DNA of 64,000 bases from an uncultured Bacilli bacterium (GTDB taxonomy: Bacteria; Bacillota_I; Bacilli_A; RF39; UBA660). The translations under genes were made by a program, and so were the position numbers. Positions 25,835 to 34,197 of this stretch are shown piece after piece. The DNA lies in assembly GCA_934085595.1 (NCBI GenBank), contig CAKOHK010000003.1, forward strand, positions 1 through 64,000, in the 5' to 3' direction. The notes beneath the pieces were generated by a model that was given only the letters and a program-made list of their open reading frames with translations, had not been told where the DNA came from and did no database searches. Numbering within the stretch: the stretch's first letter is position 1; the number at the start of each line of letters is the position of its first letter.

Positions 25835-26746
25835 ATGCAAATTAGAGAAGCTAGTGAAAAGTGGAATATTAGTGAAAGAAGAATAAGACAACTTATTCAA
25901 GATGGAAGAATTGAAGGTGCTGAAAAAATAGGTACAACATGGAATATTCCAGATGATGCTAATAAGCCAATAGATAAAAGGGTAAAAGATGAAATAGAAT
26001 TCAAAATAGATCTACCTGAAGATTATTTTAAAGAAGTTGATGAAAAACTTGCAAAATTAAATAGTAAAAGGCCATTATCTAAAGAAGCAACTGAGTCATT
26101 ACAAAATGCAATTAATCTAGAATGGACATATAACAGTAATGGTATTGAAGGTAATACATTAACATTAAAAGAAACTAAAGTAGTATTAGAAGGTATTACC
26201 ATAGGTGGAAAATCTGTAAGAGAACACTTAGAAGCTATAAATCATGAAAATGCTATAGAATATTTAGAAGAATTAATTGGTACAAAAAGTGAAATATCTG
26301 AATGGAATATTAAAGGATTACATCAATTAGTTTTAAAAGGAATTGATGATGAAAATGCCGGAAAATATAGAAATCATGATGTAATAATTAGTGGAGCACA
26401 ACATAGACCACCACAATATATAAAAGTTCCAGAACTAATGGAAAAACTTATAATGAATTATGATGAATGGGATAAATATCATCCAATAGTAAGAGCAACA
26501 TTATTACATGGGGAATTGGTTAAGATCCATCCATTTATTGATGGAAATGGTAGAACATCTAGATTAATAATGAATATGGAATTAATGAGAAGTGGATATG
26601 TACCAGTTATTATTAAAAAAGATGATAGATTAAAATATTATGAAGCACTTGATAAGGCACATACAACAGGGGATTACACAGATTTTGTTAAATTAGTAAC
26701 AGAAGCAGAAAATGAAATGCTTGATAGGTATTTAGAAGTATTATAA
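25835..26746 (+). CDS. Fic-domain protein with N-terminal helix-turn-helix
   Basis: Fic enzymes usually transfer AMP from ATP to protein hydroxyls. This 303-aa protein has an N-terminal DNA-binding-like region (about 1-40, EKWNISERRIRQLIQDG), then a helical N-domain with the inhibitory motif S-N-G-I-E-G-N (101-107), matching S/T-x3-E-G/N. The catalytic loop HPFIDGNGR is at 232-240. The inhibitory Glu precedes the Fic core, so it is a class II Fic and likely autoinhibited. ATG 25835 follows AGAGGTGAT. The two palindromes in its promoter suggest autoregulation. It may be a stress or phage-response toxin. Confidence 0.87.
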   Translation: MQIREASEKWNISERRIRQLIQDGRIEGAEKIGTTWNIPDDANKPIDKRVKDEIEFKIDLPEDYFKEVDEKLAKLNSKRPLSKEATESLQNAINLEWTYNSNGIEGNTLTLKETKVVLEGITIGGKSVREHLEAINHENAIEYLEELIGTKSEISEWNIKGLHQLVLKGIDDENAGKYRNHDVIISGAQHRPPQYIKVPELMEKLIMNYDEWDKYHPIVRATLLHGELVKIHPFIDGNGRTSRLIMNMELMRSGYVPVIIKKDDRLKYYEALDKAHTTGDYTDFVKLVTEAENEMLDRYLEVL

Positions 26747-26760
26747 TTAGGATAGTGGTT

Positions 26761-28116
26761 TTGGTGAAAAAATATTGGAAAATTAAAAATAAAAGTGAAA
26801 GAATCAGACTACGTAAATACTATAAAAAAATTCGTAGGCAGCATAGATTAAATAAGAAAAAATTTGAATTAAACAATCATCTTGACCAATTGTTTAACAG
26901 TTATAACTTTTTATTTAACAATTTTATAAATAAAAAATACAAACCAACTTATAAAAAGAATAAATTAAATACTATAGTTGAAACTATGCCAAAGATTTTT
27001 TCACTAAGAGATAATTATGTCGAAAGTATTAATTTTGTAATTGAAATAGCTAGTTTATGCAGTAGAAAAATATTGAATAATACTAAGCTCATATATATTG
27101 ATATGAGAAATTGTGAAAAATATGATTTAGATGCTTCCTGCTTGTTAGACTCTGTAATGGATAAATTAAAATATATTGCTAAATTTTTTAAAACTGATTT
27201 TAAAGTTGATTTTCCATTAATAAAAAATGAAAAAGCATACATAAATTTTTTGACAACAAGTTTTGTAAACGATGAATTATTTCATACAAAAGATAATAGA
27301 CCTGTTTATGAATTAAGAGAAAAAGTATCAAACTCTAAGAAAGTAAAATTTGTTGATTTTGATAAGAACAAATCTAAAAATTCAGAAATAGTAGTTACCA
27401 GAATAATTGATATGATATTTGATAAGAGTGTTGATACCGGTAATTATAAGGCTGATTTAGGACAAATTTTAGGAGAAATATTAGATAATATAAAAGAACA
27501 TTCAGGTAATGATTTTCCATGGTATATTGTTGGAAACTTAATACCAAAAAATGAATATAATAAAAGTAGAGTGGAATTAGTTATTATGAACTATGGAAAA
27601 ACATTTTATCAAAATCTTGATGAATTTTTAGCAGAAGATAATAAAGCAAAATTTCCAAAACAATATAATAAAATTAGTAATTTGACAGAAAAAATATTAG
27701 ATAAGCATAAAACTTTTTTAAACAAAAAATATTATGATTTAGATCAAATATATACATACATGCTTTTACAAGAAGGCTTCAGTTCTAAAATTATTACAGA
27801 CGATAATAAAGTTAAGCGAGGTAGTGGAATAGTTAGATTATTGGAAACGTTAGAAAGAATATCAAATACTGAGGATAAGAAAAAAAGCAACATGATTTTA
27901 TATTCTGGAAAGACAGCAATAAATTTTTTAAATAGATATACTGTAACTAAGAATACTGAATTAGGTCAAAATCTTAAAACAATCTGTTTGAATGATAAAA
28001 ATTCATTATTCCAAAAACTTGATAAAAGTGCTATTATAGTATCAAATATTGAAATTCCAGGCACACTAATTTATTTAGATTTTGAATTAAAGGAGGAATT
28101 ATTATATGAAAACTAA
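26761..28116 (+). CDS. GHKL/HATPase-like protein in a putative defence cassette
   Basis: This protein of about 450 aa has a very basic N-terminus (about 1-45). Near residue 240 it has GQILGEILDNIKEHSG, which resembles the N-box of GHKL ATPases (E-x2-D-N-x2-E-H), and later KRGSGIVRLLETLERI, which resembles a G-box. Both fit an anti-sigma-factor or histidine-kinase-type ATPase. The next gene is a STAS-like DUF4325 protein overlapping by 11 bp, recalling SpoIIAB/SpoIIAA-type partner switching. The start is unsure: TTG 26761 or GTG 26764 fit the AGGA at 26749 better than GTG 26755. No named system is recognised. Confidence 0.6.
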   Translation: MVKKYWKIKNKSERIRLRKYYKKIRRQHRLNKKKFELNNHLDQLFNSYNFLFNNFINKKYKPTYKKNKLNTIVETMPKIFSLRDNYVESINFVIEIASLCSRKILNNTKLIYIDMRNCEKYDLDASCLLDSVMDKLKYIAKFFKTDFKVDFPLIKNEKAYINFLTTSFVNDELFHTKDNRPVYELREKVSNSKKVKFVDFDKNKSKNSEIVVTRIIDMIFDKSVDTGNYKADLGQILGEILDNIKEHSGNDFPWYIVGNLIPKNEYNKSRVELVIMNYGKTFYQNLDEFLAEDNKAKFPKQYNKISNLTEKILDKHKTFLNKKYYDLDQIYTYMLLQEGFSSKIITDDNKVKRGSGIVRLLETLERISNTEDKKKSNMILYSGKTAINFLNRYTVTKNTELGQNLKTICLNDKNSLFQKLDKSAIIVSNIEIPGTLIYLDFELKEELLYEN

Positions 28117-28441
28117 TATTAGAGTTATTGACTTAGCAAAATATAAAGCCAAAGATTCTAAGTTCATTATTGGGCGTGAAAACGGTGCCAATGCAATGGT
28201 AAAAGAAGATTTGAAAAATTTTGTTAAAAAAGTTGAAAATAAAGAAATAGACTATATAAAGATAGAAGTAAGCAAAGAAATATATGGAATAGTGTCATCA
28301 TTTTTACTTGGCTTCTTCGCAGATATTGTAGCAGATTTAAAAAGCAAAGAAAGATTTTATGAGGTTTTTAACCTTTCTGATTTGCAACCCGAAATAAAAA
28401 AGCAAATTGATGAAGAAATAGATTTCATATTAGGAGAGTAG
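28106..28441 (+). CDS. STAS-like DUF4325 protein
   Basis: This 111-aa protein resembles the STAS-like DUF4325 family (PF14213): an N-terminal strand region RVIDLAKYKAKDSKFIIGRENG, then YIKIEVSKEIYGIVSSFLLG leading into FADIV. The family typically has a conserved Ser-Ser-Phe stretch at this point and is found beside GHKL-ATPase genes. It overlaps the upstream ATPase-like gene by 11 bp and has a strong ribosome binding site (AAGGAGG). The two proteins probably interact. Confidence 0.65.
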   Translation: MKTNIRVIDLAKYKAKDSKFIIGRENGANAMVKEDLKNFVKKVENKEIDYIKIEVSKEIYGIVSSFLLGFFADIVADLKSKERFYEVFNLSDLQPEIKKQIDEEIDFILGE

Positions 28442-28446
28442 TTATT

Positions 28447-28887
28447 ATGGAATTGGCGTTATCAATTATAGCATTAGTATTATCTTTGTTTTCAATAACT
28501 GTTACATATTTAACATGGAAAAGCGATAGAAAAAATGAGTGGTATTGGAATATAGTACTTAATCCAATAAGTGAGCAAATAAAAAAATTATCTAATATCA
28601 ATGATGATATTAAGCAAAATGAAAAATTGGAAGATAAACAAAAAAGAGCAACTGAAATTGAAAGAATTTTCAGAATTATTAAAAAGACTGTATCTTTTTT
28701 GGAAATTAGTTATAATTCGAAAAAGATAAATATTATCCAAAAATTTATTGAAGATCAGCAAAATGAGATTGTGAGCAAAATGTTTGAAGCTAATGAAAAC
28801 TATTTAGAGAAAATTAATTCATTTGAAATAGGCTTATATTCCGAAATTTGCAATTTGGTTTTACATAATAAATTAAAAGACAACTAA
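28447..28887 (+). CDS. Membrane-anchored coiled-coil protein, third gene of the cassette
   Basis: This 146-aa protein has one N-terminal membrane segment (about residues 4-24), then WKSDRKNEWYW. A charged helical region of about 100 residues looks like a coiled coil. No family is recognised. It begins 5 bp after the STAS-like gene and ends overlapping the convergent integrase gene by 4 bp. A membrane-located effector or sensor for the ATPase/STAS pair is a reasonable guess. Confidence 0.55.
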   Translation: MELALSIIALVLSLFSITVTYLTWKSDRKNEWYWNIVLNPISEQIKKLSNINDDIKQNEKLEDKQKRATEIERIFRIIKKTVSFLEISYNSKKINIIQKFIEDQQNEIVSKMFEANENYLEKINSFEIGLYSEICNLVLHNKLKDN

Positions 28888-29990
28888 TCTTCTAAGCTAT
28901 CTATAACAGAAACTACAGAGTCGAGGGCAGTACTAAACATATGAGAATATGTATTTAGTGTTTTCTCGATTTTTGTATGTCCTAAATACTTTGCCACTAA
29001 TGTAACATTAGCACCATTGTTAATAAGTAATGATGCGCACGAATGTCTAAAATCATGGATTCTAATAACTTTTAAACCAGCAAGAGTAGCTAGTTTAGTT
29101 CTTCTAAGATATATATTAGAATCAGCTATAGGTTTAGCATCAGATACAACAAAGAAATTATCATTAAATCCATAGTAATCTTTTTTATCCTGCTCATAAA
29201 GCATTTTAAGGTCATTTAACAAGACTTTAGTAATGGGAAATATTCTTCTACTATTTCTTGTCTTAGTATCCGAGAATTCAAACTTTATACTGTTATTTCT
29301 TTGTGTTAGTTCTTTGTTAACTGATAATACTTTTTTATTAAAATAAATATCTTTCCATGTAAGTCCTTTTAATTCTCCTTTACGAAGTCCACAATAATAT
29401 AATATTTCAAATACACATTTCCATCTTAGTTCATCTTCATTAGAAATAAACTTTTTAAACTCATCATAAGTATAATAAGCCATTTCTTTTCTTCGTTCAT
29501 TAGGATTTTGAAACTTTGTTATTTTATTATATACTGATTGAAAGTTTAAGTTATGCCATTTAACACCAAAGTTTAAAATGGATTTAAGGAATTTATAAAT
29601 ATCATTTTTATATCTAAGAGATATATTAAGCTTATTTATCTCTCGTTTCCATTGCTCAAACTGCATGATATTAAAATCTTTCAATTTAACAGTATAGAAG
29701 CATTCTATAAACTTTTCTTTATTATCATAACCATACTTAGTAGTATCTTTCATTATTTCATCGTTATGCATTCTAAATTCATCATATAAATCCTTAAAGG
29801 TCATATTATTATCTTCAACTTTATCAGTAGAAGTAACTAAAAACATTCTTTCTGCATCAGATGCTTCCTTTTTAGTTAAATATCTTTTAGATCTATACTG
29901 CTTAGTAGCACCAAATGCATTTTTATAGCTAAGCTTAAAATACCAAGCTCTACCATTTTTAGTAGGCTTAGGATCTTTGTAAACTGCCAT
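28884..29990 (-). CDS. int: Tyrosine recombinase (phage/ICE-type integrase)
   Basis: This 368-aa protein has an N-terminal arm-binding domain (about 1-60), a core-binding SAM-like domain (about 65-165) and a catalytic domain (about 180-355). The catalytic residues are present: Arg in YYCGLRKGELKGL, HDFRH (His-x2-Arg), LGHTKIEKTLNTY (second His and nucleophile Tyr) and a likely Lys in the beta-hairpin. It should drive site-specific integration and excision of the island. It is transcribed away from the repressor remnant and lies about 3.4 kb inside the left end, so the genes to its left are probably later cargo or an unusual layout. Confidence 0.93.
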   Translation of the reverse strand: MAVYKDPKPTKNGRAWYFKLSYKNAFGATKQYRSKRYLTKKEASDAERMFLVTSTDKVEDNNMTFKDLYDEFRMHNDEIMKDTTKYGYDNKEKFIECFYTVKLKDFNIMQFEQWKREINKLNISLRYKNDIYKFLKSILNFGVKWHNLNFQSVYNKITKFQNPNERRKEMAYYTYDEFKKFISNEDELRWKCVFEILYYCGLRKGELKGLTWKDIYFNKKVLSVNKELTQRNNSIKFEFSDTKTRNSRRIFPITKVLLNDLKMLYEQDKKDYYGFNDNFFVVSDAKPIADSNIYLRRTKLATLAGLKVIRIHDFRHSCASLLINNGANVTLVAKYLGHTKIEKTLNTYSHMFSTALDSVVSVIDSLED

Positions 29991-30012
29991 TATTTCACCA
30001 ACTTTCTTGTAG

Positions 30013-30108
30013 AAATCCCTAATTGGTGATATAATTAAATACGAGAGATCTCCAAAATTATATTTATTATAATTATTAAAGTTTACCAGACTTTTTAATT
30101 AGGGATTT
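30013..30108. repeat. 12-bp inverted repeats in the integrase-repressor gap
   Basis: AAATCCCTAATT at 30013-30024 and AATTAGGGATTT at 30097-30108 are perfect inverted repeats about 72 bp apart, just upstream of the integrase start. An internal palindrome GAGATCTC lies between them. They could be operators for the element's repressor, an excisionase-type site, or arms of a large stem in a leader RNA. Confidence 0.5.
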
Positions 30109-30115
30109 TTCACTT

Positions 30116-30144
30116 AGATCACTGTTCCAGCAGTGGTCTTTTTT
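30116..30144 (+). terminator. Plus-strand intrinsic terminator beside the repressor end
   Basis: A 9-bp stem (30116-30124 with 30131-30139, one G-T pair) and five T face the plus strand although the neighbouring genes are on the minus strand. It would stop rightward transcription before it enters the repressor region antisense. Confidence 0.55.
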
Positions 30145-30766
30145 AATCATAATATCTTTTAACTTGAACTACAGAACCAATAACTCTAAAGTTCTCATAT
30201 TCAATAGTACCTTTTAAATAAGTAGTGGGTTTAAAATCACCACCAAGATTTAAAGGCATAACCATTATTCCATCATTTATAGTAATAAGTTTTCTAATTG
30301 TTGCTATATCTTGTCCTTTTTCCATAACACAATAAAATCCGTCTTTAGTCATCTTATTTTGCTCTCTAAGTATTATACAATCATTTTGATGAAACTCAGG
30401 ATCCATAGTATTGTCAGGCATAATTAATCCAAAATAACTTTGTTTGTTCTTTATCCATTCTGGAGGTATTAATTCTTCACCAACTTTAAATGCATTAGTT
30501 TTATCAGATAATATATTTCCAAAATATATTTTAGAAAAAACATCAACTATAACAGTATCATCATTTAATAAATCATCTTCATCTTCAAGCATCTATTCAA
30601 TTAAATCAGATTTCTTGATACCAAAGTAATCAGCAATCATATTTATTTTTTCTACTCTTGGAAATGTTCTTCCAGTACACCAATCTGTTAAAGTAGTGTA
30701 AGGAACATTTAATCCTTTAGCAAGTTCTTTTCTAGATACCTTGCGTTCTTTCGTAATCTTCATCAT
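30143..30766 (-). pseudogene. LexA/CI-like repressor, split by an in-frame amber codon
   Basis: An XRE domain (VSRKELAKGLNVPYTTLTDW, then KKSDLIE) is followed by TAG at 30593-30595. The same frame continues directly into an S24-peptidase-like domain of about 149 residues (30592-30143). Together they form a typical phage/ICE repressor of about 205 aa. The helix-turn-helix lacks its first helix, apparently through a deletion that fused it to the gene upstream. The self-cleavage dyad also looks changed: the Ser of G-D-S-M is Thr (PDNTMDP), and the Lys of T-x-K is Arg (ATIRKL). The two halves could still be made separately, but a working SOS-cleavable repressor is unlikely. Confidence 0.65.
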
Positions 30767-30980
30767 CGTTAATATTAAATATATCTTTAGCTGAATTATA
30801 ATGTTGATAAAATGTTGCTTCCCACATAGCATTCCTACTAAAAGAACTAGCTATATAAAATGCGATTACCTCAGGCATAATATAAGTAATAATATACTCA
30901 TGATAATTATCATAAAAAGGATTTATAACTTTCTCTAATTCTTCATCAGAAATATCTTCATTAGTACATTTTTTAATCAT
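30732..30980 (-). CDS. Small protein of unknown function, C-terminally truncated
   Basis: This 82-aa protein starts MIKKCTNEDISDEELEKVIN after a GGAGGG site. A broken paralogue at 40869-41177 matches it well through YIMPEVIAFYIA, then TFYQHYNS and EDYE, but continues about 25 residues further. Here the tail is replaced by RTQGI and a stop, and the gene overlaps the repressor remnant by 35 bp. A deletion joining the two genes explains both. It is probably an early regulatory gene of this element family. Confidence 0.5.
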   Translation of the reverse strand: MIKKCTNEDISDEELEKVINPFYDNYHEYIITYIMPEVIAFYIASSFSRNAMWEATFYQHYNSAKDIFNINDDEDYERTQGI

Positions 30981-31146
30981 ACAATCCCTCCAATTCCTTG
31001 TATTAATCACTTAAAATTAAAAATCAGTCAAGATTATTTATACAATTCGGTATTTTCTGGTATGAATTAGTTGTAAAATATCAAATTTTGTCGAAAAATA
31101 TGTTATAATTTTATACAAGGGATATTGGTATTTTGGAGGTAATGTT

Positions 31147-31365
31147 ATGATTGAAAATTTAATGTATATGATGCAGACAACAACAGTTGAGCAACTTAAG
31201 ATGGAAATAGATAAAAATACATTTGCTGATAAAAACTTAAAAGATTTTAATAAAGGAAAAGAAGTTGTAGATAATCTACTTGAATTAAATAAGACTAATG
31301 TAGATGATTCAGTTAAGTACGCGTTGATTCTTTATTGTATGTATAAAATAAAAGGTGGTAAGTAA
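31147..31365 (+). CDS. Small helical protein preceding hsdM
   Basis: This 72-aa protein is predicted all-helical and has no recognised family. It has its own strong ribosome binding site (TTGGAGG) and an upstream extended -10 box (TG-T-TATAAT, about 31100-31108). Its stop lies 1 bp before the hsdM start, so it is the first gene of the restriction operon. A role in controlling restriction-modification expression is possible, but there is no helix-turn-helix signature. Confidence 0.55.
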   Translation: MIENLMYMMQTTTVEQLKMEIDKNTFADKNLKDFNKGKEVVDNLLELNKTNVDDSVKYALILYCMYKIKGGK

Positions 31366-31366
31366 T

Positions 31367-32863
31367 ATGAGTGAACAAGAATTAAAAAAATTAGAAGATA
31401 AACTTTGGGCAGCAGCAGATAAAATGAGAGGTGCTGTATCAGTTTCAGACTATAAATTTATTATATTAGGTTTAATATTTTTAAAATATATCTCAGATTC
31501 ATTTGAAGAAAAATATAAAGAGCTTGTAGAAGAAGGAGCTGGATTAGAGGAAGAAAGAGATTGCTATACAGCAGAAAATATCTTCTATGTTCCTAAAAAT
31601 GCTAGATGGGAATATTTAGTAGAACACTCTAAAGATACTAATATTGGGGAAATAATAGATGATGCTTTAACTTTAATTGAAAAAGAAAACAATTCATTAA
31701 AGAATGTACTACCTAAAAATTATAATTCTCCTACAATGAGAAATGTTAATCTTGGGGAATTATTAGATTTATTCACTAATATTAAAGTTGGTACCAAAGA
31801 AGCTAAAGAAAAAGATTTACTTGGAAGAATATATGAATACTTTTTAGGACAATTTGCTAAGAATGAATTACAAAAAGGTGGAGAATTCTATACTCCTGCT
31901 TGTTTAGTTAGAACTATGGTTGAATGCATTGAACCATTTAAAGGAAAAGTGTATGATCCAGCTTGTGGATCTGGTGGTATGTTTGTTCAATCTATGAAGT
32001 TTGTAGAAGAACATCAAGGTAATATTTATAATATTGGAATATATGGTCAAGAAAAGAACCCTACTACATGGAGACTTGCTAAGATGAATTTAGCTATTCG
32101 TTCTATGTATGGAGATTTAGGTAAATATGCTGCTGATACCTTTACTGAGGATCTACATAAAGATTTAAAAGCTGATTTCATACTTGCTAATCCACCATTT
32201 AATATGGAATGGGAAAGAGAAAAAGTTGAGAACGATCCTAGATGGAGATATGGTTTAGCTCCTAAAAATAATGCTAACTATGCTTGGTTACAACACATGA
32301 TATCTAAGTTATCTCAAAATGGTAAGATGGCTTGTATTTTAGCTAATGGTTCTTTATCAGTTGGTGGTCAAGAGGGAGAAATAAGAAAAAATCTTATTGA
32401 AAATGATTTAGTTGATTGTATTCTAGCTATGCCTACTAACTTATTCTATACAGTAACGGTACCATGCTCTATATGGATTATTAATAGAAATAAGAAACAA
32501 AAAGGTAAAACTTTATTTATAAATGCAAGTAATCTTGGAACTATGGTAACAAGAAGATTAAGAGAATTATCAGTAGATGATATAAAAGAAATTGCTGATA
32601 CATATCATAACTATCAAAATAATGAGAACTATGAAGATATTAAAGGATTTTGTTATTCAACTACTATTGATGAAATAAAAAACAATGATTATGTATTAAC
32701 ACCCGGTAGATATGTAGGTGTTGAAGATAATAATGAAGATGACATTCCTTTTGAAGAAAAGATGAAGAATATTACTTCTGAGTTATCTACGCAATTTGAA
32801 GAGTCACATAGACTTGAAGAAGAAATAAAGAAGAATTTAAAAGCAATTGGCTATGATATTTAA
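31367..32863 (+). CDS. hsdM: Type I restriction-modification system, M subunit
   Basis: This 498-aa adenine methyltransferase has an N-terminal helical domain (about 1-140, ELKKLEDKLWAAADKMRG). The SAM-binding motif is VYDPACGSGGMFVQS and the catalytic motif is NPPFNMEW (N-P-P-F). It methylates N6 of adenine in the bipartite target chosen by HsdS and is needed for restriction. ATG 31367 is preferred over an upstream GTG because GGTGGTAA precedes it. It is complete and sits in the order small gene, M, S, HEPN-like gene, R. Confidence 0.95.
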   Translation: MSEQELKKLEDKLWAAADKMRGAVSVSDYKFIILGLIFLKYISDSFEEKYKELVEEGAGLEEERDCYTAENIFYVPKNARWEYLVEHSKDTNIGEIIDDALTLIEKENNSLKNVLPKNYNSPTMRNVNLGELLDLFTNIKVGTKEAKEKDLLGRIYEYFLGQFAKNELQKGGEFYTPACLVRTMVECIEPFKGKVYDPACGSGGMFVQSMKFVEEHQGNIYNIGIYGQEKNPTTWRLAKMNLAIRSMYGDLGKYAADTFTEDLHKDLKADFILANPPFNMEWEREKVENDPRWRYGLAPKNNANYAWLQHMISKLSQNGKMACILANGSLSVGGQEGEIRKNLIENDLVDCILAMPTNLFYTVTVPCSIWIINRNKKQKGKTLFINASNLGTMVTRRLRELSVDDIKEIADTYHNYQNNENYEDIKGFCYSTTIDEIKNNDYVLTPGRYVGVEDNNEDDIPFEEKMKNITSELSTQFEESHRLEEEIKKNLKAIGYDI

Positions 32864-32885
32864 TCAAACAAATTGTGATTTGTAA
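32859..32885 (+). repeat. 27-bp repeat, copy 1, between hsdM and hsdS
   Basis: It is 26/27 identical to 34140-34166. It starts within the stop codon region of hsdM and contains a palindromic core (ACAAAT-TGTG-ATTTGT). The two copies bracket hsdS in direct orientation. Confidence 0.75.
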
Positions 32886-32902
32886 GAGAGGATAGTGATA
32901 AA

Positions 32903-34144
32903 ATGGAATTTATTAATGTTAAATTATCTGATATTGGAGAAGTTGTAGGTGGAGCAACCCCTTCTACAAAGAATCCAGATAATTATGATGGCAATATTGC
33001 TTGGATTACTCCAAAAGATTTAGCGGGATATAATAAAGTTTATATCTCAAAAGGTGAAAGAAACATAACTGAAATGGGATTTAAAAGTTGTTCAACAAAA
33101 ATTTTGCCCAAAAATAGTGTCTTATTTTCTTCAAGAGCTCCAATTGGTTATGTTGCAATTTCTGAAAATGATTTGTGCACGAATCAGGGGTTTAAATCAA
33201 TTATACCAAACAATAAAATAGATTATAAATTTTTATATTACTTACTGAAACACAATAAAAATTATATTGCTTCTAAAGGAAGCGGCTCAACTTTCAAAGA
33301 AGTTTCTGGAAGTGTTATGAAAGGAATTGAATTGTCTATTCCAAAAAATATACATGATCAAAAAAAGATCTCAAAAATATTATTTGATATAGATAAAAAG
33401 ATAGAATTAAATAATGAGATAAATAATAATTTGTTTGAGTTAATGAAAAAGATGTATGTTGAATGGTTTAAACATTTCAACATACCTAATACAAGTTTTG
33501 AATTTAAAGATAGTGAATTAGGGCAAATTCCAATTGATTGGAATATTAAACACTTAAAAGATGTTTTTTTCTTTCAAGAAGGGCCTGGTATTAGAAATTG
33601 GCAATATGTTGATGAAGATGGAACTAAATTTATAAATATAAGATGTATTAAAGATAGGGATCTTGAATTAGATACAGCAAATATGATTTCAAATGAAGAA
33701 GCACAAGGTAAATATAAACATTTTATGTTAAATGAATGGGATGTGGTTGTTTCTACCTCTGGAACTCTTGGAAGAAGTCAAATAATTAGGAAAGAACATT
33801 TGCCACTTTGTTTAAATACATCAGTCATAAGATTTAAACCTATAAATGGTTTTGATGAATATGCTTTTATGTATAATTACTTGATATCGGATGAATTCTT
33901 AAATCTTTTAGATGTAATGGCAACAGGAAGTGCTCAGAGAAATTTTGGACCTATGCATTTAAAAAAAATAGATTTAGTTTATCCAAGCAAGGATATAATT
34001 AATAAATTTAATAATTTAATATTTCCTATAATAGAAAATATACAAAATAATAAAGCTGAAAATATGAAATTATCTCAATTAAGAGATACATTATTGCCAA
34101 AATTAATGAATGGTGAAATAGATTTAGATAATATAAAAATTTAA
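32903..34144 (+). CDS. hsdS: Type I restriction-modification system, specificity subunit
   Basis: HsdS carries two target-recognition domains that read the two halves of the DNA target. This 413-aa protein shows TRD1 (about 1-150, with TPSTKNPDNYDGNIAWITPK), a central conserved helix (about 150-190, QKKISKILFDIDKKIELNNE), TRD2 (about 205-370) and a C-terminal helix (QLRDTLLPKLMNGEID). It is full length. The near-identical 27-bp repeats on both sides suggest that the gene was gained or exchanged as a cassette. The target sequence cannot be predicted by eye. Confidence 0.93.
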   Translation: MEFINVKLSDIGEVVGGATPSTKNPDNYDGNIAWITPKDLAGYNKVYISKGERNITEMGFKSCSTKILPKNSVLFSSRAPIGYVAISENDLCTNQGFKSIIPNNKIDYKFLYYLLKHNKNYIASKGSGSTFKEVSGSVMKGIELSIPKNIHDQKKISKILFDIDKKIELNNEINNNLFELMKKMYVEWFKHFNIPNTSFEFKDSELGQIPIDWNIKHLKDVFFFQEGPGIRNWQYVDEDGTKFINIRCIKDRDLELDTANMISNEEAQGKYKHFMLNEWDVVVSTSGTLGRSQIIRKEHLPLCLNTSVIRFKPINGFDEYAFMYNYLISDEFLNLLDVMATGSAQRNFGPMHLKKIDLVYPSKDIINKFNNLIFPIIENIQNNKAENMKLSQLRDTLLPKLMNGEIDLDNIKI

Positions 34145-34166
34145 TCATACAAATTGTGATTTGTAA
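34140..34166 (+). repeat. 27-bp repeat, copy 2, between hsdS and the HEPN-like gene
   Basis: It matches 32859-32885 with one mismatch, in the same orientation, and also begins in the stop codon region of the gene before it (hsdS). Confidence 0.75.
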
Positions 34167-34197
34167 TAGTTAGAATAATAAATCGTTAGGAGTAAGT

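Noticed and set aside
30593..30595. Alternative genetic code as explanation for in-frame TAG codons
   Set aside because: TAG, TAA and TGA all terminate well-conserved housekeeping genes in this window at the expected positions.
32859..34166. CRISPR-like repeats around hsdS
   Set aside because: Only two copies 1.3 kb apart flank one gene; there is no spacer periodicity. No CRISPR array was seen anywhere in the window.
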